The position numbers and the translations under genes are program-made. Below are positions 10,868-41,466 of a stretch of 41,466 nt of DNA, one piece after another. The DNA is from Priapulus caudatus. Its lineage: Eukaryota > Priapulida > Priapulimorpha > Priapulimorphida > Priapulidae. The stretch spans positions 13,356 through 54,821 of the forward strand of contig NW_014577962.1 of assembly GCF_000485595.1 (NCBI RefSeq), read 5' to 3'. How positions within the stretch are numbered: the stretch's first letter is position 1; each line of letters begins with the position of its first letter. The notes beneath the pieces are model-generated. The model saw only the letters and a list, made by a program, of their open reading frames with translations, was not told the origin of the DNA and made no database searches.

Positions 10868-11791
10868 ATGATAAGACCTTCAGAGTATTCCAGAACCGAC
10901 AGACACACCAGACTCAAAAAGAAAACAAACATGCCACCGAAGGACGAGACATACGTGTGGGCGGACATCTACCGCCCCGAGAATGCTGCACCGGAGCCAG
11001 ACAGCGTCGCCGCCGCGCTGCAGGGCCACTGGGCGGTACAGGCCCAGGACCAGGAGACCAACCAGGAGGCTAATCAGGAGGAAGACGGGGACGGCGACGA
11101 CGACGCCGCCGACTACGCTGAGTGGGACGACGGCGTGCCATACGTCCCACCACCACCCTACCCCGAATGGCACGACTGGGACGACCATTGGAAGATTCCC
11201 CCCAATACTTCCACCTCCCGGAAGACTCCTGGCTTGCCTTCAACCGGACGGAGGAGGAGAGAGACCGGGCAGTGCATTGCTACGACAAGCTGCAGCACAG
11301 AGGACTACCCCGCCGATGTCCCCCTGCTGGAGCTCGTCATGATCCAGGAAGGAGACTGGGGTCCGGAGGCATACCTCGCGTTGTTCAGTCGATGCGAAGA
11401 GGCGATCAGACGCCTGACCCTGGCACAATACGTGCATATAGTCGGCTGCTTGATCTACCGACTGATGGTAGAGCCAGCCATCTATCTTTCGCGCGTGCCG
11501 GATTTCGAGAACCTGCCACAACCGCTCAGTTTTACAGCGGTAAAAAATTATTTGGGGAGGGGCATCCCACTCCCGCCACCGGGGGTCGAGTCGACCGACA
11601 CCTGGTGGATGGTGAGCAGGCATGATGACTACGAGGAGTACATGCCTAAGGGGTTCGACCAATTTTCGAATAGACAGGGTTCGTTGTTAGAGAGGTATTA
11701 CATCCGTTTACGAGCAGATGATCCAGACAATGAGTACAATGACCCAGAAGACGTGCAGCATCTGAAGGAATTACACCGACAGATGCTATAG
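10868..11791 (+). CDS. Unrecognised acidic, proline-rich ORF with a PPPY motif
   Basis: 307 codons; the ATG at 10930 (AAACATGCC context) is a better start than 10868, giving about 286 residues. The N-terminal third is very acidic (EEDGDGDDDAADYAEWDD) and ends in VPPPPYPEW, which holds a PPxY late-domain-type motif. The C-terminal half looks globular (EAIRRLTLAQYVHIVGCLIY). The frame between about 11190 and 11300 is low-quality in this reading, whereas the +1-nt-offset frame there reads like normal protein (see findings). It lies 264 bp after the envelope-like ORF on the same strand and upstream of an LTR-like promoter/polyA unit, so it may be an accessory ORF of the same element. No family recognised. 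Confidence 0.55.
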   Translation: MIRPSEYSRTDRHTRLKKKTNMPPKDETYVWADIYRPENAAPEPDSVAAALQGHWAVQAQDQETNQEANQEEDGDGDDDAADYAEWDDGVPYVPPPPYPEWHDWDDHWKIPPNTSTSRKTPGLPSTGRRRRETGQCIATTSCSTEDYPADVPLLELVMIQEGDWGPEAYLALFSRCEEAIRRLTLAQYVHIVGCLIYRLMVEPAIYLSRVPDFENLPQPLSFTAVKNYLGRGIPLPPPGVESTDTWWMVSRHDDYEEYMPKGFDQFSNRQGSLLERYYIRLRADDPDNEYNDPEDVQHLKELHRQML

Positions 11792-11806
11792 TACAATCTA
11801 ACGTAG

Positions 11807-11965
11807 TTGACCCCGTTGCCACAACCGACTCCACCGCCGCCACACCATGGTGACCCCTTCGCCGAGGTCGCGCTCGCGCGCATACGGCGTCGGTTTGGAG
11901 GGTGCCTACTTGGATGGTTGCTAAGTTGGTTTGTTGGTCGCTGGTTATCGTGGTATAATCATTGA
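11807..11965 (+). other. In-frame open extension after two TAG stops
   Basis: After TAG at 11789-11791 and TAG at 11804-11806 the same frame as the preceding ORF stays open to TGA (11963-11965). The extension is proline-rich, then has ARIRRRFGG and a tryptophan-rich hydrophobic end (GWLLSWFVGRWLSWYNH). There is no start codon in it, so it would be translated only by stop readthrough or splicing, or is a decayed C-terminus of the upstream gene. Confidence 0.35.
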
Positions 11966-12115
11966 GCTGGGCAAACCTCTCCCCTCTCAAACTAACGGGT
12001 TATGGCAGTAGTATCGAAGTGAGCAAACGGGTATTTCCCCCATGCAAATTATGGTCATATATTCATTCTCTGTCAATTTTTTTTTCTCTTTTTCTTTTTC
12101 ACTTTTTCACGTTCT

Positions 12116-12215
12116 TTTATACGCAAATTATAACTTTTCTACGCGGTTTATAACTTTTGTACACGAATTATCACTTTTATACGCGAATTATAACTTTTGT
12201 ACGCGATTTTTCACT
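12116..12215. repeat. Five tandem copies of a roughly 20-bp TACGCGAATTATAACTTTT unit
   Basis: Imperfect units begin near 12120 and each carry ACGC/ACAC followed by AATTAT or TTTATA and ACTTTT. Similar TACGCGATT words recur at 12867-13060, on the other side of the promoter/polyA unit. An octamer-type ATGCAAAT lies at 12041-12048. Confidence 0.7.
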
Positions 12216-12283
12216 TGTAGCGGTCAAGGGTCACCAAGATCACGTGATCCGCGTCTGAACGGGATTTGGATGTAAGGTTTCAC

Positions 12284-12404
12284 CTACGTCACGCGACGTG
12301 AATCTCTGTACCTTGTTTGATGATTACGTGGCATAACCACGTGACTACGTCACGCGACGTGAATCCCTGTATCTTGTTTGATGATAACGTGGCATAACCA
12401 CGTG
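12284..12404 (+). promoter_or_regulatory. Duplicated 61-bp enhancer-like repeat upstream of a TATA box
   Basis: Two direct copies (12284-12344 and 12345-12404) differ at a few bases. Each contains CTACGTCACGCGACGTG (a CRE-like ACGTCA within a CGTCACGCGACG palindrome) and a CACGTG E-box. Tandem enhancer copies immediately 5' of a TATA box are typical of LTR U3 regions. Transcription-factor use is inferred. Confidence 0.65.
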
Positions 12405-12415
12405 ACCACAATTAG

Positions 12416-12424
12416 TATATATAA
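12416..12424 (+). promoter_or_regulatory. TATA box
   Basis: TATATATAAG sits 12 bp after the duplicated enhancer. A start site near 12445-12450 would be expected, close to a triple repeat of AGCACTGGTGG (about 12438-12480). Confidence 0.6.
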
Positions 12425-12729
12425 GCTGCTGTTTCTCGCAGTTGAGGAACACTGGTGGGAGCACTGGTGGAAGCACTGGTGTTTCTCTCCAGGTGCTTCG
12501 AGATACACAACGCGAGGATCAGCGAGTGGTATGATAAACGATTACGCTTTTTCACTCCTGGACTCACCCTCTGCCCGGTGCTTACTGACGGCTTGACCGT
12601 CTCTGCACGCAGGCATGCTGAGTTTTCGAGTCGCATTGCTTGTTACTGTGTGATTACTGTTTCTGTTTCGGGGCATTCAGCCCAAGTTTGTGTAGTATTT
12701 ATGGCCACCGGCCTGTTGATCGGCGGGCC

Positions 12730-12735
12730 AATAAA
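12730..12735 (+). terminator. Polyadenylation signal AATAAA
   Basis: AATAAA about 310 bp downstream of the TATA box, followed by a GT-rich stretch (about 12765-12790). Together with the enhancer and TATA box this gives a complete U3-R layout and suggests an LTR; its TG and CA ends could not be fixed. Confidence 0.5.
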
Positions 12736-12839
12736 AGCACCGGCGTTCCCGGTTTGAACACTCAACTTGGTATTGTTGTCTTCGGTATCTGCTTGCGTCG
12801 GCGTGTGAATCCACGATCGAACCTGTGGCACTTTGAGGC

Positions 12840-14279
12840 TGTGACTGGCTCAAACGTCACACACTTTTATATGCGATTGTCACGTATTATCCGCGATTTA
12901 AAAAAAAATATTGTACGCGATTTCTTCCCAAATATTGTACGCCATGTTTGACCTTTATACGGGATTGTTTAGCTGTTGTACGCATTTTGTGGTAGGCGAT
13001 TAGTGACGCTTCGACGGGATGTCCTTGCGAGGGGACACGATATGTTTTCCACGATTGTACGCGGATACTATGCTATTAGTATTACTATAGTGATTGGCAG
13101 TATTTTAGGACGATGAGGTCGCACGCGAGTTTTTTACGGAGATATACGGGTTTTGACGATGTGATATAATGTTACGCTTGCCGGTTGACTATAGTTTTGC
13201 TATTGTGCGGCTGCGGTTATGTTATCAGTATGGTACGATTATATACTTAAGCGGTTACAGTTACAATCGGACATATCACGATGATAGTACAGCCCTCCAC
13301 GTTGTTCGTGGCTCACATAAGCCATCCGCTCAAAAATATTTATCGAGAGTTTTCTCCCAGTCGGGAGACTGGGCTAAGCCGATTTCATCGACTTTTCTTA
13401 TGGCGGAGTGAAATGTAGTGCAGCGTTTCAGCTTTGAGATGCAGACATGGGGACTTTGGCACATTACTCATGAAAATGTTCAGGGACGACGGCAACCTCT
13501 GATCGGTACGTGCACACTGCTTTTATCCCTGTTTGTAATAAAACTGTAATTGTCACCGTTTATACAACTGTTACGTCCTACTGTCTACGCTCGAGATATA
13601 TTCTACACTACAATATCATACTCGTATCAAATAGCCAGCGGGAGAAAAGCCATTATCTTGCATATATGCAGCAAACTTCCATGCGAACCACTAAAGAAAA
13701 TTTCATGAAAAGCTCCCAGTACAAAATTACACGCAACCACTAAATTAATTCAATCATTCTCGTACGCGATGACCAGCTGTAAATGTATGCCTTTATACGG
13801 TTGTAGGATAAATACGAACGTGCAATCACCACGAACAATCACCCCCCCCCTCCCGGGCAATAACCACCGGATAACTCCCGCTCTACAATTACCCGATGCC
13901 ATTAACCGTCGAACACTGAACAGTTAACCCTCCGCCACAAATAATATGCTAAAATTAAAAACTTAAAAAAGAAGTCTTTGTATTTTCTACCTGTTGTTAC
14001 ATAGTCGTAGATGATGTAAAATGGCCTATGCGGGCTCTGATTGGTCGACAGATCCGTAGCAATTTAAAATTTAATGGTGGTCATGTACGTACGTGTCATA
14101 ACCGACGTATAAGGTCATGCCACACTATGTAGGCCACGAAACGCTGTGCATGTTATAACACATCATCTAATTATGTAATTCAGCTGTATAATGAATGTGA
14201 ACCCAGGTAGGGTAACGCTGCTGGTGACGTCACACAACGATCATGTAAACAAATAAGTAATTCTGGCTTCAGACAAATA
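12840..14279. other. Rest of the inserted block, no gene seen
   Basis: AT-rich sequence with dispersed TACGCGATT words to about 13060, a small CCCAGTC/GACTGGG hairpin near 13355-13375, a poly-C run near 13840, and a full CRE (TGACGTCA) near 14225. No open frame carries a recognisable domain. The block ends at about 14279, where the Ty3 protease sequence resumes. Confidence 0.4.
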
Positions 14280-14743
14280 CAGATTACACTCATCTGATAC
14301 ACACTGTATTGTCCAACAGTGACCCCAGCACCAATGATTGGTGGGAACATGTTACCATAGAAGGGCAAGATACCAGAGTGCAGATAGACACAGGAGCTGT
14401 ACAATCGCTTATGCCATACAGCATGTATAAGTCATTAAAGTCAACTAGTAATCTTGTGCCAATAGAGAATAGATTGCAGTCCTACACAGGTCACAGGATT
14501 AAGGTCCTCGGATGCATGACTCTGAAGGCACAGTACAAAGATCAGACAACAAATGTTACATTCTACGTAGTGGATGCACAACAAAAGCCACTGCTGTCAG
14601 GCCAAGCAAGTACGAAACTTGGTCTGATCAAAAAAATACGCGAAGTAACACTGAGAGAAGAGATTGACAAATACCCTGAGCTAAGGGAGACAACTGGCAC
14701 ACTCCCAGGTATATATCATCTCAAGATTGATCCGACAGTTTAA
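14280..14743 (+). pseudogene. Ty3/gypsy protease region, right copy
   Basis: The frame is open for 144 codons from 14309. It contains IDTGAVQSLMPYSMY, the aspartic protease active-site loop (DTGA), and a downstream PLLSGQASTKLGL segment like the C-terminal part of retroviral-type proteases. It ends in a TAA at 14741-14743 where related elements have a sense codon; the frame stays open beyond. Upstream gag/nucleocapsid has been replaced by the 9.74-14.28 kb block. Confidence 0.85.
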
Positions 14744-15178
14744 CCTGCAGTCCACGGACCAAGACGTCAGCCTCAAGCTCTCCTCCCAAAAGTTAAGACA
14801 AAGCTAAAGGAGATGGAGAGTGAAGGTCAAATAGCTAAAGTAGTAAGTCCAACGGACTGGGTGAGCTCTATGGTGGTAGCCCTGAAGAAAAATAAAATCA
14901 GGATATGTATTGACCCCAAGGATCTAAACTGGGCAATACGAAAAGAACAATACCCAATACCCACCATAGAAGAAGTTCTGGCAGGCAGGCCAGGAGCCAA
15001 GGTATTCACAGTGATTTATGCCAAATCAGGTTTCTTGCAGATCAAGCTAGACTACGAATCAAGTCTTCTAACAACATTCAATACTCCGGCAGGAAGATAC
15101 AGGTGGCTACGTTTACCCTTCGGTATCAAATCGGCACCAGAAATATACCAGAGAATTATGGACATAATGCTAGTGTAA
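14744..15178 (+). pseudogene. Ty3/gypsy reverse transcriptase N-terminal part, right copy
   Basis: Continues in the protease frame after the stop. The open segment 14813-15178 (121 codons) has the RT fingers/palm words VALKKNKIRICIDPKDLNWA, then VIYAKSGFLQIKL (metal-binding motif A, where D-A-x-S-G-F/Y-x-Q is usual; here the first Asp is replaced by Tyr-Ala-Lys) and RLPFGIKSAPEIYQR. The catalytic YxDD motif lies beyond the truncation. So this RT is broken and also lacks the usual motif A aspartate. Confidence 0.85.
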
Positions 15179-15267
15179 TAGTATTGGTATAGCTATTATA
15201 AGCCAAAGACAGGCATTTCCATGGAGCGGTGTCAAGCTCTTTATTAGCATTCAAAGATGGCTATACA

Positions 15268-15277
15268 NNNNNNNNNN
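15268..15277. other. Assembly gap of 10 N
   Basis: Ten N at the border between the Ty3 remnant and the 66-bp minisatellite. A contig join of unknown true size. Confidence 0.95.
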
Positions 15278-15278
15278 T

Positions 15279-15740
15279 ATATAGCTAAACCCCCGTGTAT
15301 CAGACATCGTACGTAGGCCTACTCATGTAGTGTGTTACTGACATATATAGCTAAACCCCCGTGTATCAGACATCGTACGTAGGCCTACTCATGTAGTATG
15401 TTACTGACATATATAGCTAAACCCCCGTGTATCAGACATCGTACGTAGGCCTACTCATGTAGTATGTTACTGACGTATATAGCTATAACCCCGTGTATCA
15501 GACATCGTACGTAGGCCTACTCATGTAGTATGTTACTGACATATATAGCTATAACCCCGTGTATCAGACATCGTACGTAGGCCTACTCATGTAGTATGTT
15601 ACTGACATATATAGCTATAACCCCGTGTATCAGACATCGTACGTAGGCCTACTCATGTAGTATGTTACTGACGTATATAGCTATAACCCCGTGTATCAGA
15701 CATCGTATATTCTCATGTAGTATGTTACTGACGCATATAG
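15279..15740. repeat. 66-bp minisatellite, short array (about 7 copies)
   Basis: Unit contains TATATAGCTATAACCCCGTG, then TATCAGACATCGTACGTAGG and CCTACTCATGTAGTATGTTA. Period measured as 66 bp from successive ATATATAG words (15343, 15409, 15475). The same array occurs, much longer, at 23310-26300. Confidence 0.95.
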
Positions 15741-15759
15741 CTATAACCCTGTAGGATAA

Positions 15760-15880
15760 ATTGTTTTTACCCGCGGTTAAATTATGTGTAACAAGGCCTC
15801 TGATTGGGTAAAAGGAGCTATAATTTTAACTGCGGTTAAATTTTTTCTACCGCGGTAAAAATAATTATTGCTGAGTACGA
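15760..15880. repeat. Small palindromic element around CCGCGGT
   Basis: TTTTTACCCGCGGTTAAATT and a downstream inverted ATTTTTTCTACCGCGGTAAAA form an imperfect hairpin of about 110 bp. The second copy is at 26310-26440. Confidence 0.6.
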
Positions 15881-15917
15881 TGGCCAACCGTCCCCGTGTC
15901 TTAGACATCGTACGTAC

Positions 15918-16080
15918 TCATGTGCTGCGTCTGGCACGTGGCCACCCCCGGGTCCTCCTCTCGTAGTTCGTTCACCCCGAAGCCGGTGATCTTGACGACA
16001 AAGCGACTGTCACAGATGCACTTGGACGATCGCAGAGCTCCGTAACTCCTCAGGCACGACGAGTGGATGTACAGCATGCC
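15918..16080 (-). CDS. Guanylate cyclase kinase-homology exon 11, misplaced copy 1
   Basis: Acceptor CGCAG before GGCATGC at 16080; donor ATGA then GTACGT, ending at 15918. 163 nt, phase 0 to 1. Encodes GMLYIHSSCLRSYGALRSSK and ITGFGVNELREE, the pseudo-catalytic and pseudo-DFG loop. By order in the protein it belongs between exon 10 (27444-27515) and exon 12 (22991-23146), yet here it lies beyond the last cyclase exon. The frame is intact, unlike the copy at 26477-26638. Confidence 0.9.
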
Positions 16081-16159
16081 CTGCGACACGACCACAACGC
16101 ACACGTCCGTGCTATATGCACACACATCACATGTCAGGAGAAAGACAATAGCGGATTTG

Positions 16160-16440
16160 TTGGTGTTAGCAAGTAATTATAAACATAATATAGATTAAAT
16201 GATAACATGATAATATCGAAATGTAAACCTAAAGAAAATATATGAGATAAATCAATAAAGCCCATAAATGTAAATATAAATGTAAAGGAAAATGTCAATG
16301 TCAATGTCAATGTAAATGTGATATAAAGATGAATGCGTATATATAAGCATAATTATAAATATAAATATAAATGCGTATATATAAGCATAAATATAAATAT
16401 AAATGTAAACGTAAACATAAACATAAATATAAATATTAAA
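16160..16440. repeat. AT-rich simple sequence (TAAATA/TAAACA type)
   Basis: Imperfect hexamer-like ATAAAT, GTAAAT and ATAAAC words. The same tract follows the second copy of exon 11 (26740-27060), where it continues into ATCAAT repeats. At 16440 copy 1 ends and a transposase-like fragment begins, so a duplication breakpoint lies inside this tract. Confidence 0.8.
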
Positions 16441-16441
16441 T

Positions 16442-16726
16442 TTTTGTATGTTTGCAACCATACTTTTTGGCTATTTGTGAGTCTGGAAACATTTTCTTGA
16501 AGAGTTCATTTGCATGGTCTGCCGCCCTCAAAGGCACATTATGTTCAATTAAATAATCCGTAAATCTGACTTCTGCGTCAAAACAGACAATTCTCTGTCT
16601 GCTGCAAAGAAGCTTGATATATTGGGTGTAGATTCCACTGCACCCGCATAGCACTTGTACTTTTGAGAGCCTCTGGCAGTCACTCCTTCCTCCGTGCCCC
16701 ACTGGAAAGTCTGTCTTGCATACCAT
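16442..16726 (-). pseudogene. Fragment resembling a hAT-type transposase or related zinc-finger protein
   Basis: The minus-strand frame contains FTDYLIEHNVPLRAADHANE and FPDSQIAKKYGC. I recall similar words in the N-terminal part of hAT-derived proteins of animals. The fragment stops abruptly at the duplication border (16440). It has no splice signals tying it to the cyclase gene. Family name is tentative. Confidence 0.4.
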
Positions 16727-16799
16727 TCAATAGCCATGATTAACACTGAATTGTACTGTAGGCTATACAGTTATACATACATTTAAAAAACTCATTTCT

Positions 16800-16990
16800 T
16801 ATGCATTATGCATTATTTCTTTCTTTTTTCTTCTTCTTCCTTTCTTTTTTTTTCTCTTTTTTTGAATCTCAGGGGGGGATATTTGTACAGGCCATCCCCC
16901 CTTCTTCAAGAGCGGGGGGATGCATCCCCCCATCCCCCCGGGATTTACGCCCCTGCTTCCTAGACACAGTTTCTCGTGGTTATCGCGTGG
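16800..16990. repeat. Poly-pyrimidine tract and GGGGGG/CCCCCC palindromic remnant
   Basis: (CTTT)n-like sequence at 16815-16862 followed by CAGGGGGGGAT, CATCCCCCC and GGGGGGATGCATCCCCCC words ending in ATTTACGCCCCTGC. This resembles the end of a degraded interspersed repeat. No coding potential. Confidence 0.5.
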
Positions 16991-17236
16991 ATTAATTAAA
17001 AATGGCCATAGTGTGCACTCTATTATAGAGGTGTGAAACTTTGCAGAGGTTGCAAGGTACCACCTTAGGTCCTGAAGGGTTTCTGATATAATAATATTCT
17101 ATATAAAGTTTCACAATTCTATCTATGAGAACACAATTCGTATGCTCATCCGCCGTACTGAAAATCCGTACAGATTCATTAGGCCTACATGTTGTATATA
17201 ATAATAAAATATGTTTGTTATACGATGTAAACATAC

Positions 17237-40702
<23,466 letters not shown>

Positions 40703-40796
40703 GTCTAACGCAATAGCGTGGTAATCGTGAGTGTAGAGTCTCGACACTTGCACGTGTTCGCTTGTGTTTTTCGAAAATATCTATAGTGATGTCGAT

Positions 40797-40806
40797 ACCT
40801 TTATAC
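40797..40806 (-). promoter_or_regulatory. TATA-like element of the cyclase gene
   Basis: GGTATAAAGG on the minus strand, about 95 bp upstream of the ATG at 40702. A start site near 40770 would leave a short 5' UTR. The call rests on motif and position only. Confidence 0.4.
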
Positions 40807-41466
40807 CGGCGAGTTGTACCTTCGTCCTATAGTGACCCCGCGTGAGCACTGCTTCAAATGCACGTGCGTCGTATAGGCAGACACAGGCTACACACTATAA
40901 TCCACGGTAGGGACATTGGCGAGGCCTTCTCTGAAACAAAACGCGTCGAGACGATGTGAGCCCGAACATCAACGTGGGAAACGTAATCACGTTGTGCATT
41001 GTAGTAAACCCACGCATGCGCAGATGCGATCGCGTTGTAAGCGTAGCCGTGCAAGCAAGCGAATATCTGTAGATCTTTTCCCAATATTATCCAGGAGATT
41101 CCTCATTATATATATATATGCATATATATCCTGATTGTATCGTGATTATCTAGATTATCTTGAGATTATTATTATGTGATAGTAATAGCTATGCATTTTG
41201 CGGTAAAAGTAAGCGAGATTGTAGCACCAGTCAAATATCGATGCTTTCGTTGGCATATGCTTGATGATGTCGTCGGTTGATGTATGATGATGTGTCGTCA
41301 TATTATATTCCTGCACGTAGAACGAGACGCGTTGGTTACCCAGAAAAATTTTGAGGCATTGGGAAAACTGTAAATGCACAGAGTATTGCACAATGTAATG
41401 CGTAATTATAATTGTTCTATGTAACCATATAACTTGCGCACGCGAAGTCTTTCTTTGTATCGCAGT
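40807..41466. other. Upstream flank, no gene seen
   Basis: Mixed sequence with a (TA)n tract near 41107-41130. Short open frames on both strands have no recognisable motif. Confidence 0.4.

Noticed and set aside
10880-11188. Minus-strand frames opposite the PPPY ORF (and 11240-11662)
   Set aside because: GC-rich antisense shadows of the plus-strand ORF without own motifs.
15279-15740. Regular direct repeats that could suggest a CRISPR array
   Set aside because: Units are contiguous 66-bp tandem copies with no variable spacers, in an animal gene intron.

Overview
This is metazoan nuclear DNA. Evidence: split exons with GT/AG borders, many microsatellites (CA, GA, TA, TCCA), interstitial CCCTAA telomere-type repeats, nested LTR retrotransposons and palindromic MITE-like elements. 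I cannot fix the species; the texture suggests a marine invertebrate, but that is an inference. There are no bacterial operons, tRNA or rRNA genes, or CRISPR arrays.

Right two thirds (about 15.3-40.8 kb, minus strand): one large gene for a natriuretic-peptide-receptor-like membrane guanylate cyclase. I can follow a signal peptide and ligand-binding domain (exon at 39994-40702), further ectodomain exons, one transmembrane exon (33548-33632), a pseudokinase (kinase-homology) domain, a dimerisation coiled coil (22304-22444) and cyclase exons (21589-21712, 18033-18183, 17237-17325). Splice phases agree across nearly all neighbouring exons. The gene is incomplete as assembled: part of the ligand-binding domain is missing (a 641-N gap lies in that intron), the central cyclase exon is missing, and so is the 3' end.

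The same region carries a striking rearrangement. Two blocks (about 15279-16440 and 18240-21490) are near-copies of 25800-27000 and 27730-30950. The 27.7-31 kb and 25.8-27 kb copies sit in the right place in the gene but are full of 1-nt indels that break frames. The cleaner copies are out of place: kinase-homology exons lie between two cyclase exons and beyond the last cyclase exon. The breakpoints fall in low-complexity tracts. A long-read/short-read assembly artefact is the simplest explanation, but a real segmental duplication is possible. A 66-bp minisatellite of about 45 copies fills one intron and looks like the splice-donor region of the neighbouring exon.

Left third (1-15.2 kb): transposable elements. 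Two degenerate copies of the 5' half of a Ty3/gypsy retrotransposon (LTR-gag-protease-RT) lie head to head as a large inverted repeat (about 1.4-5.28 kb, and 8.195-9.738 plus 14.28-15.18 kb). They share two premature stop codons. The centre (5.28-8.195 kb) holds short palindromes and the 3' end of a related element with polypurine tract and LTR. In the right arm, a 4.5-kb block (9.74-14.28 kb) replaces about 0.9 kb of gag/nucleocapsid. It carries an envelope-like membrane glycoprotein ORF, an unrecognised acidic ORF with a PPPY motif, and an LTR-like promoter/polyA unit with a duplicated enhancer. This block is the least explained part of the window.
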